Origin: an uncultured Desulfosoma sp.
GTDB lineage: Bacteria; Desulfobacterota; Syntrophobacteria; Syntrophobacterales; DSM-9756
Reading direction: 5' to 3'
NCBI GenBank assembly: GCA_937960435.1
Contig: CALGPN010000018.1
Coordinates: 28,655 to 92,654 of the forward strand
DNA: 64,000 nt
In this document: one piece after another, positions 18,880 to 28,431 of the stretch
Position numbering within the stretch: the stretch's first letter is position 1
Layout of the letters: the number at the start of each line of letters is the position of its first letter
Position numbers and translations under genes: made by a program
The notes under the pieces: model-generated
Told to the model about the DNA's origin: nothing
Databases searched by the model: none
Seen by the model: only the letters and a program-made list of their open reading frames with translations

Positions 18880-20088
18880 CTAGGGTGTCGGGATGGCCAT
18901 GCTCGACAATCGCGCGGCCAGGTTTATCGCCAAGAGACCGCACCGTTCCAGATCCTCTGACGTGCCGGCGCCTTTGACGTCCACGATGGGTTCCACGACC
19001 TCCAAGGACGTCTTTTGAGCGAAAGCTTCCAACGCCTTCCGGGCGCCGCCCGCCCATGCGTAGCTTGTGATGAACCCGACAAGCCGATTTTGCAGGAGCT
19101 TGTTTTCCAAGAAGGCCAGCAAGGTTTCCATGGGGGGAAACAGGCCGGTGTTGTATGTCGGGCACGCGAAAATGAGGCCCTTGGCCGTCCAGATGTCCGC
19201 AATAATAAAGGACGCGTGGGTGCGGGCCACGTCATGCACAACAGGGGCAAAACCGCGTTCGGTCAAAGCGCGTGCGGCGGCTTCCACAAGCCGATAGGTG
19301 TTCCCGTACATGGACCCGTAAGCGACCACCACGGCGGGATCCGCCTCCTGTGTGCTCCAACGCTCATACAAGCGAACAGGCACCGATGGGTTCTCACGCC
19401 ACACGACCCCGTGGGTCGGCGCCACCACCTTGACGGGCACAGAGCGAAGTTTTTCTACGGCTTTGAGCACCATCTTGGCGTATCGGGCGACAATGTTCGT
19501 GTAGTAGCGGAGCATTTCCCCTTGCATGAGCTCCAGATCCGTTTCGTCGTCGAAAAGCCCTTGGTCCAGAGTTCCATAACCCCCGAAGGCGTCACCGGAA
19601 AAGAGCACGCCCGTCGCGGCATCGAAGGTCATCATGGTTTCCGGCCAGTGGACCATGGGGGTGAGATAAAAACGGAGTTTGTGGTCACCCAGGTCCAGAA
19701 CGTCGCCGTCCTCCACGAGACGGCACGGTTCGCAGGACCCATAAAAGGCTTGAAGCATTTCCAGCGTCTTCTTGTTACCCACGAGGGTCACCCCGGGAAA
19801 AACCGACCGCAGGATCTGAATCGCTCCCGTATGGTCCGGCTCCATGTGGTTGATGACAAGGTAGTCCAAGGATTTTCCCTGAGGCAGCGCCCGACGGATC
19901 TTGTGGAGATGCTCGGCGAGGAAATGACCCTTGACGGCGTCGATGAGGGCGGCCTTCTCGTCGACCACCAGATAGGCGTTGTACGAAACGCCGTAGGGAA
20001 GAGGCCAAAGGGCTTCAAAGAGATCGGTTTCGTGGTCGTTGACGCCGACCCAAAAGGTTTGCGGGGCAATGGAAAGCGGTCCAACCAT
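18880..20088 (-). CDS. fprA: Flavodiiron protein (A-type flavoprotein, FprA/ROO-like)
   Basis: A 402-residue cytoplasmic protein that reduces O2 to water and/or NO to N2O using rubredoxin-derived electrons. The N-terminal beta-lactamase-like diiron domain shows H81-x-E83-x-D85-H86 (NHMEPDHTG), a later His (MVHWPETM), the bridging Asp (SGDAFGGYG) and PTHG. The C-terminal flavodoxin domain (from about residue 255) shows the FMN loop YGSMYGNT. AAGGAG stands before ATG 20088; the frame is open further upstream but has no family match. It is divergent from the TPR gene at 20351. Confidence 0.94.
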   Translation of the reverse strand: MVGPLSIAPQTFWVGVNDHETDLFEALWPLPYGVSYNAYLVVDEKAALIDAVKGHFLAEHLHKIRRALPQGKSLDYLVINHMEPDHTGAIQILRSVFPGVTLVGNKKTLEMLQAFYGSCEPCRLVEDGDVLDLGDHKLRFYLTPMVHWPETMMTFDAATGVLFSGDAFGGYGTLDQGLFDDETDLELMQGEMLRYYTNIVARYAKMVLKAVEKLRSVPVKVVAPTHGVVWRENPSVPVRLYERWSTQEADPAVVVAYGSMYGNTYRLVEAAARALTERGFAPVVHDVARTHASFIIADIWTAKGLIFACPTYNTGLFPPMETLLAFLENKLLQNRLVGFITSYAWAGGARKALEAFAQKTSLEVVEPIVDVKGAGTSEDLERCGLLAINLAARLSSMAIPTP

Positions 20089-20350
20089 GGCAGGCTCCTT
20101 TCTGTGCGCGGTGCGACGCCGGAAATGATACACGTGCTCATAACACAAGAGGTCTCGCAAGAGAAAGTGCCGACGTTTTTTTCTTTTCCCACAAGACGGA
20201 AAATGAGAAAAGGCCGCGCGACAATGGCGTCGTTTCGGTGTCGGTCTTGTGTGGCCGCGAAACGGACTTAAGTTAGGTCCTCGACTTTCCGATTCTAAAA
20301 ATGCAGCGGCTGATCCCGCTCCCATTTCCAATGGTGGAAAGGAACACATC

Positions 20351-21082
20351 ATGCGGCTTGTCACATGGATGATCACGGCAATGCTTGTCGTTTTCGGGGC
20401 CACGTCCTCCGGTTACGCCCTGCAAAGCGCCACGGACCTCTTCGAGAGGGCCCAAAAGGATTCCCTCATGTACCGTCGGGTGGTGCTGTACACCGAAGCC
20501 CTGGCCCTGGATGGCGACCTCACAGAGGCTTTGAGGGAAAGGGGTATTCTGTATTACTATCAGGGGAAACTCCAAGAAGCCTTCGATGACCTGACGGCCT
20601 CCATGGAAAAAGGAGGGCACGATGTTCGCGCCTTGCTCTTTCGCGCTTTGGTTTCCATCGCGCGGGAAGACTGGGAAAATGCCCTCGGCGACCTGAACGG
20701 GGCGCACCTGATGGCCCCGAAAAGGAGCGACATCCTCAGCCATCGGGCCGTGGTCCTGTATAAACTGGGACGGATTGCGGAGGCTGAAAAAGATGCCACG
20801 GCCGTTCTTGCCCTTCAGGACGACCCGGCCGCCGTGGGGCGGTCTTTGACCGTTCGGGGAGACATCTACGCCGATCGGGGCAACGATCTTCTGGCTCGGG
20901 AAGCCTATCGGCGGGCGGCGAGCGGGGATCCCGGCCTCGGGTTTTTCTACACCTGGGCGGACGTCCTCAGCCCGGAACAGGCCGGCCGCATCGGCCTTTG
21001 GGGACTGATCGTCCTGTCGGCGATTGTCATCTTCCGCATCAGCCTGCCCAAACCCAAGCGCAAAGACTCCCGGGGAAATTAA
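20351..21082 (+). CDS. Exported membrane-anchored TPR protein
   Basis: A 243-residue protein of unknown role. Residues 1-24 form a signal peptide (MRLVTWMITAMLVVFG…SGYA), about 25-200 contain four TPR-like helix pairs (ALRERGILYYYQGKLQEAFDDL, ALVSIAREDWENALGDLNGAH, HRAVVLYKLGRIAEAEKDATAVL, RGDIYADRGNDLLAREAYRRAA), and a C-terminal TM (IGLWGLIVLSAIVIFRI) with a basic tail. Topology suggests periplasmic TPRs tethered to the inner membrane as a protein-binding scaffold. ATG 20351 with AAAGGA upstream is chosen. Confidence 0.8.
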   Translation: MRLVTWMITAMLVVFGATSSGYALQSATDLFERAQKDSLMYRRVVLYTEALALDGDLTEALRERGILYYYQGKLQEAFDDLTASMEKGGHDVRALLFRALVSIAREDWENALGDLNGAHLMAPKRSDILSHRAVVLYKLGRIAEAEKDATAVLALQDDPAAVGRSLTVRGDIYADRGNDLLAREAYRRAASGDPGLGFFYTWADVLSPEQAGRIGLWGLIVLSAIVIFRISLPKPKRKDSRGN

Positions 21083-21194
21083 CCCCCCGTGCCGGGTGGT
21101 GTCCTCGGGGCATAGAAATGGCGCCTGAGGACTCCCCATATGCGCTGAGGCCCTCTGGGGCATCCGTCTTGGATGCTCCGGAAGGCGTTGCTTT

Positions 21195-21222
21195 AAAAAA
21201 AAGGACCGGCAAAGGCCGGTCC
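21195..21222 (-). terminator. Rho-independent terminator of the hydrogenase operon
   Basis: On the minus strand an 8-bp stem GGACCGGC / GCCGGTCC with a 4-nt loop (21203-21222) is followed by eight T (21202-21195). It lies about 45 bp after the tandem TGATGA stop of the hydrogenase large subunit gene, which supports that gene's extension past the internal TGA. Confidence 0.85.
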
Positions 21223-21266
21223 GTGGAATGTTCAGGAATCGTCGTCACGCGGCGGCGTGACGTTCA

Positions 21267-22721
21267 TCAGGCGGGTTCGTTCGGCCAGCGGGCGATGGGG
21301 TTTCCCGCGGCGTCAATAATGCGGATCTGGATTGCCGGATCGCCGTCCAGGCGATGGGTGGCGCAGGAAATTCAGGGATCGTAGGCCCGCACCGCCATTT
21401 CCACCCGATTGAGCAACCCCTGGTCCACAACCCCCTTGTGGATGATCGACTTGGCCGCTTGCTTCACGCTCAGGTTCATGGGCGCGATGTTGTGCGTGGT
21501 GCCCACGATGAGGTTCGCCCGCGTGATCAAGCCGTTGTCGTCCGTGGAATAATCGTGGATCAGAGTGCCTCGGGGGGCTTCCACGCTGCCCACACCGCGG
21601 CCGGCTCTCGGCTGGACCTCCGCCCGCACATGGGGATCGCAAATCGCCGGGTCTTCCAAAAGCTCGATGGCATGTTCACAGGCGTAGACTTCTTCAATGA
21701 GCCGCGCCCAATGATAGAGCAGCGTGGCCTGGGCGGGCCGGCCGAACTTTTCCCGGAACTCTTCCAATTCCGCCTGAGCCCGAGGCGTAGAGATGCGGTC
21801 CGCCACGTTGAGACGCGCCAGAGTGTTTGCCCGATAGATGCCGCGGGGATCGTTTTCGTCCAGGCAAAAACCTTCATTCCAGATCTTGGCGTAGGGCATT
21901 TTGGCGTAGGAATAGGCTTCGACATGTTCGCCGAGATAGTCCGCATAGTCCTGGACGTCGAATTCCGTGAAGCTCCCGTCGGGTTTCATCAGCCGAATGC
22001 GGCCGTCGTAAAGATTCAAGGCGCCCGTGTCGTCCACCGTGCCGATAAACCCCGTGCGGATGACCCCCAAGGATTGGATCGTTTCCAGATACGGCGGGAA
22101 GACCTTGGTCTTGGCGAAATCCAAAGTAAACAACGCAAAATCCAAAAGTTCGCGCATCTGGCCGAGGATTTCGCGCCGGTCCTCTTCCAGCATGGGCTTG
22201 GAAAAGCCCCCCACCACACCGGCAATGGGGTGGATCGCCTTGCCGGCGAATTTTTCCAGGATCATTTTGGCGCCATGGCGCATCCGCACCACTTTCTGCG
22301 CCAATTCCGGGTGAGCCTTGGCGATGCCGATGACGTTGCGCACCGAATAGTCCGCATCGGGCCCGATGACGAAATCCGCCGCGGCCAGGAAGAAAAAGTG
22401 CAGGAGCTTGTCTTCGGCATGAGCGATGGTCTGCATGAGTTCCCGCAGTTTTTGGGCCGCGGGCGGCGGCGTTACGCCGAAACACCGATCCACCGCCTTA
22501 TTGGAGGCCAGATGATGCATCCACGGGCAAATCCCGCAGATACGGCTCACAATCCGAGGGACTTCTTCGGCGGGCTTTCCCTCGATAAACTTTTCGAAGC
22601 CCCGAAGAGACATGATGTTGACGCGCGCATCCCGGACCTCGCCCGCATCATCCAACTGAATCTGGATCGACGCGTGTCCTTCGATGCGCGTGATGGGTTG
22701 GATATGAATCAGCCGACTCAT
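21267..22721 (-). CDS. mvhA: [NiFeSe] hydrogenase large subunit (MvhA/VhuA type) with in-frame TGA = selenocysteine
   Basis: 484 residues if TGA at 21374-21372 is read as Sec450. The upstream part ends …RAYDP exactly where the nickel-binding motif DPCxxCxxH is required; reading on gives D448-P-U450-I-S-C453-A-T-H456, so the TGA replaces the first Ni-ligand Cys, as in [NiFeSe] enzymes. The other Ni motif is C62-x2-C65-x3-H69 (RICGICPWMH). The 28 residues after H456 are a typical tail removed by a maturation endopeptidase, ending at tandem TGATGA. A hairpin follows the TGA. Start ATG 22721 has AAAGGAGAG and overlaps the mvhG stop (ATGA). Group 3c-type, cytoplasmic, feeding MvhD/HdrA. Confidence 0.94.
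21339..21374 (-). promoter_or_regulatory. Candidate bacterial SECIS element of mvhA
   Basis: The recoded TGA (21374-21372) is followed by 16 nt and then a perfect hairpin ATCGCC-TGGAC-GGCGAT (21355-21339). The loop begins 23 nt after the TGA. The mvhD element has the same stem length, loop length and spacing. Confidence 0.75.
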
Positions 22722-23668
22722 GGGCTTACTCTCCTTTCGTTGCGCCGCCGTGACGGCCTCAGGAGCCGATGCGCCCCCGCAAAGCGCAAAAGCGAGGGGA
22801 ACTCGGGAAGCGACTTCACATCGATCCCGTTGGACGCCAAGGCGTTGAGCATATCCAGCATGGGGTTGCCGTCGTGGCGCACCGGCCCGTAACACCCTCG
22901 ACAGGGCACTCGGGCCGCGATGCACCGCGGCGTTTTGGCGTCTCCGCCGCATCCGGCTTTTGTCACGGGCCCCATACACAAGAAGCCCTGTTCCAGAAGG
23001 CAGCGCATCTTGTCCAACGGCTCGCCCGGATTCTGATAATGAGGGTTTTGAAGGAAACGGCGAAGTTTCGTGAGCTTTCCCTTGCCTTCCCGCACCGTGG
23101 GGCAGGTGTCGCACACGCTCTTGGACGGCAGTTCCGGCGTTCTCCCGTCCAGCAGAGCCGTCAAGGCCGAGAAGAGCTGATCCGGATGGGGCGGGCACCC
23201 CGGAAGATAGACGTCCACGGCGATCTGTTCATCCAATGCCGAACAGACGTCCAAAAGGGGCGGCACCGGAGGTTCGAAGATTTTGGGATTTTCGTCCGTC
23301 GTCTCCGTCGTGAAGCATCGTTCCAGAAGATCCTGCACCGGAAAACTGTTGGCTAAGGCGGGGATGCCCCCGTGTGTGGCGCATGTGCCCAAGGCAATGA
23401 TGATCTTGCACCGGGATCGCAGATGAGCGGCGATTTCGGCATGCTCTTCGTTGCGAATCCCGCCGCTGATGATTCCCACGTCCGCTTCGGGGATGTCCAG
23501 GTGGGGCTTTTCCCCCGTCTGCCCAAAGTATTTGTGGTCCATGAGCACGGGGATATGGACGAACTCCACGTGCTGCAAAACGTCCAGGAGGCGTTCCCCC
23601 AGATCCACCAGGGAAATCTCACACCCGGAGCATGAATTGAGCCATTCACTGGCGACGGTCACCGACAT
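22718..23668 (-). CDS. mvhG: [NiFe] hydrogenase small subunit, MvhG type
   Basis: A 316-residue Fe-S subunit passing electrons from the Ni site to MvhD. The proximal cluster motif is near the N-terminus (NSCSGCEISLVDLG), with later ligands in ALGTCATHGG, LPGCPPHPD and a Cys-rich C-terminal half (GFLCMGPVTKAGCGG…CRGCYGP). There is no Tat signal, so the enzyme is cytoplasmic as expected for group 3 hydrogenases. GGAAGGAGG precedes ATG 23668. The stop overlaps the mvhA start by four bases (ATGA). Confidence 0.93.
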   Translation of the reverse strand: MSVTVASEWLNSCSGCEISLVDLGERLLDVLQHVEFVHIPVLMDHKYFGQTGEKPHLDIPEADVGIISGGIRNEEHAEIAAHLRSRCKIIIALGTCATHGGIPALANSFPVQDLLERCFTTETTDENPKIFEPPVPPLLDVCSALDEQIAVDVYLPGCPPHPDQLFSALTALLDGRTPELPSKSVCDTCPTVREGKGKLTKLRRFLQNPHYQNPGEPLDKMRCLLEQGFLCMGPVTKAGCGGDAKTPRCIAARVPCRGCYGPVRHDGNPMLDMLNALASNGIDVKSLPEFPSLLRFAGAHRLLRPSRRRNERRVSP

Positions 23669-23708
23669 GTCTGGTCCTCCTTCCAGGGCTCGGTCTGCTC
23701 CGTGACAC

Positions 23709-24821
23709 CTACATGGCCACGATCACAGGCTTGCCCAGTTCCCGCCGATGGTCTCGTGCTGCGGCACGCTTCTGCGCCGCCGCTTTCATCACGGTTTCCA
23801 AAACCTTGTCTGAGACGGCGGGATCCTTGCTGCGATCCATTTCTTCCACCGTCCGGCCTCGGGCGTCCAAGTACGCGGCCCGTCCCTTAGGCGTTCGCGT
23901 GATGTAGGACGTCCAGCCTTCGGGAGCTCCGAGGCCGCCGAAGGAAATGTCCGCCAATTCCGCACTGTAGTCTTCGCAGTAGCGGCAGGCGTGGCGTTTG
24001 AGGCGGTCCAGCACGTGGATGTCCAAATGGCGCACGGATCCGTCCTTCAGGTGCACCTGAAAGGAGTCCTTGACGTTGATCTTGACCACATCGTCCCAGG
24101 AAAAGGAGCCGGCTTCGGCCAGTTGCGCACGATGGGGGGCGTCGAAGAGGAAGTTTCCGGAACAGTACAGGCCGAAGCAGAACGCAATGGATTCAGACGG
24201 CATGACGCCGAGGGTTTCCATGCGCCGAAGGGCTTGGATTTGGCATGGGGTGCCCACCAGAGCCACCCGGCGCAAACCCTTGTTCATGAGCGGACTCAAA
24301 GCTTCCACACTGGCCCGGGCCATATACGCTTCCCCCAGCCCGGCGACGCCGTGGCTCGTGTCGAAGAAAAAGCCTGCGCTCTCTTTGATTTCTTCCGGCG
24401 TTGTGGCCAGAAACGGTTCCCGCTCGAACCGTCCCGTTCTTCTGGCCACAATGGCGCCGTCGATATGACCCGTGTGGAACAGATGGAGCAAGAGGGCCGT
24501 GACCAAGCCCCCGTCCGTGGCGTGCCGGCGTACCTCGGGGTCCACGGCCCGGGCGATCCCAACACTCAACACCCTGCCGATGGGGGCGCTCCAGTGCAGC
24601 CGATGGTGCGTCTCCGTCTCCAGCTCGTCGATTTCCGGACAGACCGCATGACACAGACCGCACTCGATACACTTTTCCACGTCCTTGTATCGGGGACGTC
24701 CGTCCGGGCCGATTTCCAAGGCCCCATAGTTGACCGCCGTGCACAAGGAGACGCATCCGCCGCACCGATGGCACAGCCCGGGCTTGATCACCTCTTGGAG
24801 CAAATGGAAAAAGGTTTTCAT
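23709..24821 (-). CDS. FrhB/FdhB-like Fe-S flavoprotein subunit (coenzyme F420 hydrogenase beta family)
   Basis: A 370-residue protein with two N-terminal [4Fe-4S] motifs (LCHRCGGCVSLC; KCIECGLCHAVCP) followed by the FrhB domain (DGGLVTALLLHLFHTGHIDGAIV, LVGTPCQIQALRR, CRYCEDYSAELADISFGGLGAPEGW). In methanogens FrhB carries FAD and reduces F420; in sulfate reducers homologs act as flavin/ferredoxin-linked subunits. It lies inside the hydrogenase operon between MvhD and MvhG, where HdrBC genes are absent, so it may provide the acceptor side of the complex (inference). ATG 24821 with AAGGAGGAG is clear. Confidence 0.9.
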   Translation of the reverse strand: MKTFFHLLQEVIKPGLCHRCGGCVSLCTAVNYGALEIGPDGRPRYKDVEKCIECGLCHAVCPEIDELETETHHRLHWSAPIGRVLSVGIARAVDPEVRRHATDGGLVTALLLHLFHTGHIDGAIVARRTGRFEREPFLATTPEEIKESAGFFFDTSHGVAGLGEAYMARASVEALSPLMNKGLRRVALVGTPCQIQALRRMETLGVMPSESIAFCFGLYCSGNFLFDAPHRAQLAEAGSFSWDDVVKINVKDSFQVHLKDGSVRHLDIHVLDRLKRHACRYCEDYSAELADISFGGLGAPEGWTSYITRTPKGRAAYLDARGRTVEEMDRSKDPAVSDKVLETVMKAAAQKRAAARDHRRELGKPVIVAM

Positions 24822-24835
24822 GGGCGCTCCTCCTT

Positions 24836-25273
24836 TCAGGCGGACCGGGCGTGCGCCGTCCCGCTCCCCTTGAGGGGGTTCGGGCCGAGGGCTCGGATTT
24901 TTTCCGTAAAGCGCGTCACCAGCTGGGCGAAGCGTGGCGCTTCCGCCGACGACACCCATTCGATGGCGAACCGTTGCGGATCGATGCCGACGCTTTCCAG
25001 AGCGATGCGAACGGCTTGGCTTCGGGCCAGGGCTTTGTGATTACCATCCAGGTAATGACATTCGCCCAGGTGTCAGCCCATCACCAAAACGCCGTCGGCT
25101 CCTTTGAGGAGGGCTTTGGTGATGAGTTCCGGATGGACCATGCCGGAACACATGACCCGGATGGGCCTCATGTTCGGGGGGTACTGAAGCCGGGACACCC
25201 CGGCCAGATCGCCGCCCGCATAGGCGCACCAGTTGCACAAAAAACCGACAATGACGGGCTCGAAATCGTTCAT
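24836..25273 (-). CDS. mvhD: MvhD-type hydrogenase/Hdr linker subunit with in-frame TGA = selenocysteine
   Basis: 145 residues if TGA at 25075-25073 is read as Sec67. The [2Fe-2S] protein connects MvhG with HdrA. N-terminal half: [23 protein letters not shown] and [11 protein letters not shown]. The break falls in the conserved GGCHPGDCHY motif: here VMG-U67[14 protein letters not shown], followed by a normal family C-terminus ([15 protein letters not shown]) to the TGA at 24838. A cysteine-to-Sec exchange at this site is known for methanogen VhuD. AGGAAAGGAG precedes the start. An independent hairpin follows the TGA. Confidence 0.93.
25040..25075 (-). promoter_or_regulatory. Candidate bacterial SECIS element of mvhD
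   Basis: TGA (25075-25073), 16 nt, then ATTACC-TGGAT-GGTAAT (25056-25040): 6-bp perfect stem and 5-nt loop, the same geometry as the mvhA element. The stem can be extended by TGT/ACA across one C-C mismatch. Confidence 0.75.
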
Positions 25274-25288
25274 GGGGAAACTCCTTTC

Positions 25289-28200
25289 CTAAGCCAAGAG
25301 CGCGTCAATCTGGGCTTCCAACTGGGTCAGGGTGAACCCGTGGACCAGCACGCCGCCCTTGGGGCATGTGGCTTCGCACAGCCCGCACCCTTTACACAGG
25401 GAGGGTTCGGTGCGAATGCGTTTGCGCACCGTCGAGCCGTCCCGGGACTCTTCCAGCCGAATGGCCCGGTAGGGGCACACGTCCACGCACAGGGCGCAGC
25501 CGTCGCACTTTTCGGTGACATAAGACTTGATGGCGTCCAGTTCCATTTCTTCTTTGGACAGCACCACGGCCACTCGGGAAGCGGCGGCTCGAGCCTGGGC
25601 GATGGTTTCATCCACAGGTTTGGGATAATGGCACAAGCCCGCCACGAACAGACCGTCCACGGAAAGATCCACCGGCCGCAGCTTCGGGTGGGCTTCGGTG
25701 AGGAAACCGTCGGCGTTGACGCCGCATTTGAAAAGTTCCACCACCTCCGGCGCGGCGTTGGGTTCTACCGCGGCCGCTAGGACGAGGAAATCGGCGGGGA
25801 TGCGAAGCGTGCGCCCAAGGATGGGATCCAAGACGTTCACCTGGAGCCGGCCGTTTTCCGCCGTCACCTGAGGTTTGGTCTCGAGAGTGTAGCGAACGAA
25901 AAGCACGCCGAGGGCCCGCGCTTTTTGGTAGAGCTCTTCCCGCATGCCGTAGGTGCGCATGTCGCGATAGAGGACATAGATGTCGAGGTCCGGGTTGAGG
26001 GTCTTCATGCGGATGGCGCTTTTCACCGTGTGGGTGCAGCAGACGCGCGAACAGTAAGGCCGTTTCGGCTCCCGCGACCCCACACACTGGATGAAAACGA
26101 CGCTTCGGGCCCGCCGGATTCTTTCCGGTTCCCGCTCCAGCAAAGCGTCCCATTGAAGATGCGTCATCACGCGCTCATCCCGGCCGTAGAGGTATTCATC
26201 GGGCCGGGCCTCACGGCCCCCGAGGGCCAGAACCGCGGCGCCGTAAAGGATTTCCCGCTCCGTGCCGTTCACCTCCACTAGGCTTCGGAAACTGCCCACG
26301 GAACCGTCCACCGTTTTCAGCCGGGCGGATTTCAGGACCGTGATCCGAGGGTGTGTTTCCACGTGCCGGATGAGGCCTTCCAGCATGGGCCGAACCGGTT
26401 CTCCCTGGTCGTTTTCCAAAAGGTTCCAGGCGTTCCCCCCCAGACGCGATTCCCTTTCCAGGAGGACCACCTCAAAGCCTTGGTCCGCCAAGTAAAGGGC
26501 GGCGTTCATCCCGGCCACACCGCCTCCCACCACCAGAGCCCTCTGGATGACATTGACCTTGAGGCGCCTGAGGGGCTCATTGAACATGGCCTTGGCGACG
26601 GCCATGCGCACTTGGTCCTTGGCTTTTTCCGTGGCCTTTTCGGGGTCTTGTTGATGCACCCAGGCGTTTTGATTGCGGATGTTGGCCATTTCCACCAGGA
26701 AAGGATTCAGACCGGCTTCCCGCAAGGTGTCTTGGAAGAGCGTTTCGTGCGTCCTGGGGGTGCAGGCCGCCACGACGATCCGGTTCAAACCCAGTTCTTT
26801 GATTTTTTGGGCGATGAGGTTCTGAGTGTCCGCCGAGCAGGTGAACAAGTTGTTTTCCACATGGGCCACATGGGGCAGGGTTCTGGCGTAGTCGGCGACG
26901 GCTTTCACATCCACCGTGTTGGCGATGTTGATCCCGCAGGAACAGACGAAAACCCCGATCTTCGGCGTCTCGCACGCCACGTCGTGTTCTTGCGGGTACG
27001 TCTTGGTGCGGGCCAGGCGACCTCGAGCCGACCACAGGCTTCGAGCGGCTTCGGCCGCCGCCGTGGAGGCTTCCGTCACGGCGTGGGGGATGGCCTTCGG
27101 ACCGTGGAAGGCGCCTGTGGCGTAAATCCCGGGCCGGGTTGCCGTCACCGGGTCGAATCCCGAGGTGCGGGCGAAGCGATGGGGCGTCAGTTCGATGCCG
27201 AGGGCGGCGGCCAGGGTTTGCGCGTCCTTGGGGGCTTCCAAACCGATGGAAAGCACCACCAGGTCAAAGCTTTCCGTGGCGGGGCGTCCGTCGTCATCCA
27301 CGTACTGGATCACGGCGCCCTTGTTGTCCGGCCCCGGTTCGATGGTGTGGGGGCGGGCCCGCACGAAGCGAAGGCCCCGCTCTTGCGCGTTCATGAGGTA
27401 GCGTTCGAAATCTTTGCCGTGGGTGCGCATATCCATATAAAAAACGGCTTGTTCCAGACCATTGCCGCTGCAGTGTTCCGCGGTGACCATGGCCTGCTTG
27501 AGGGCGTACATGCAGCAGACGCTGGAACAATAGGCGTTGCTGCACTGATGGATGTTGCGCGATCCCACGCATTGGATCCAGGCGATCTTTCGCGGTTCTT
27601 CCTCGTCGGACGGTCGGACCAGATGGCCCAGATGCGGCCCGTTGGAGGCCAACAGGCGTTCGTATTCGAGACCGGTGACCACATCCCGGATCCGGCCGTA
27701 GCCGTAGGTGTCCAAACGGGTGGGATCGAAGCCGTCGAAACCCGCCGCCACAATGACGGCTCCCACATCCAGCGTGAAGGTCTTGTCCGTGTCCTGAAAA
27801 TTGATGGCGCCCGTGGGACAGAACTTTTCGCACGCGCGGCACTTGCCTCGCGTCAGATAGAGACAATGGGCGGCGTCGATGGCGTACTTGAGGGGGACCG
27901 CTTGGCCGTACTTGATGTAGGCCGCTTTGTGCTTCCCCAGACCCATGTTGAAGGGATCCTCCACTCTTTTGGGGCATTTTTCCGCGCACAGTCCGCAGGC
28001 GATGCACTTGTCCATGTCCACGTAACGAGGCTTTTGGTGGACGGTGACGTGAAAATGCCCGAGGGATCCGGAAACTTGGACGATTTCAGAAAGGGTGAGC
28101 AGTTCGACGTTCAGATGGCGGCCGACCTCGACCAGCTTGGGGGCGATGATTCACATGGCGCAGTCGTTGGTGGGAAAGGTCTTGTCCAGCTGGGCCATGA

Positions 28201-28330
28201 CCCCGCCGATGCCCGAGGTCTTTTCCACCAGAAAGACCTTGTAGCCGGAATCGGCCAAATCCAGGGTGGCTTGGATGCCGGCGATGCCGCCTCCCACCAC
28301 CAGAATCGATCCAATGGGCTCCTGGTTCAT
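25289..28330 (-). CDS. hdrA: HdrA-type bifurcating flavoprotein with in-frame TGA = selenocysteine
   Basis: 1013 residues if TGA at 28153-28151 is Sec60. N-terminal FAD domain ([25 protein letters not shown]), then [10 protein letters not shown]60[10 protein letters not shown] where other HdrAs have Cys; cluster motif C109-x2-C112-x2-C115-x3-C119-P; a second Cys group (CRACEKFCP). Near residue 450 an HdrA N-like segment begins ([19 protein letters not shown]), followed by a second Rossmann motif ([19 protein letters not shown]), and the C-terminus has two [4Fe-4S] motifs ([24 protein letters not shown]). This is the bifurcation core: H2 electrons via MvhD to FAD, then ferredoxin. GGGAGGAC precedes ATG 28330. 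Confidence 0.93.
28119..28153 (-). promoter_or_regulatory. Candidate SECIS element of the first hdrA
   Basis: After TGA (28153-28151) a weaker stem TGGTC / GGCCG (two G-U pairs) closes a six-nt loop GAGGTC at 28129-28124. The loop starts 22 nt after the TGA and contains GGUC, as does the loop of the second hdrA element and the known E. coli fdhF element. Confidence 0.5.
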
Positions 28331-28431
28331 GCCGTGTCCTCCCTGCGTGGGGTGATGTGGGATGGTTTTCGCTTCCCCCCATACGCCGCCGGCGAAAATT
28401 GTGCAAGCCTTTTTTGCACAAAATGCACAAT

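Noticed and set aside
21372..28153. TGA codons as pseudogene nonsense mutations or frameshifts
   Set aside because: All three lie exactly at conserved Cys sites, the frame continues into conserved sequence with no other lesion, and hairpins follow. Random decay would not choose these codons.
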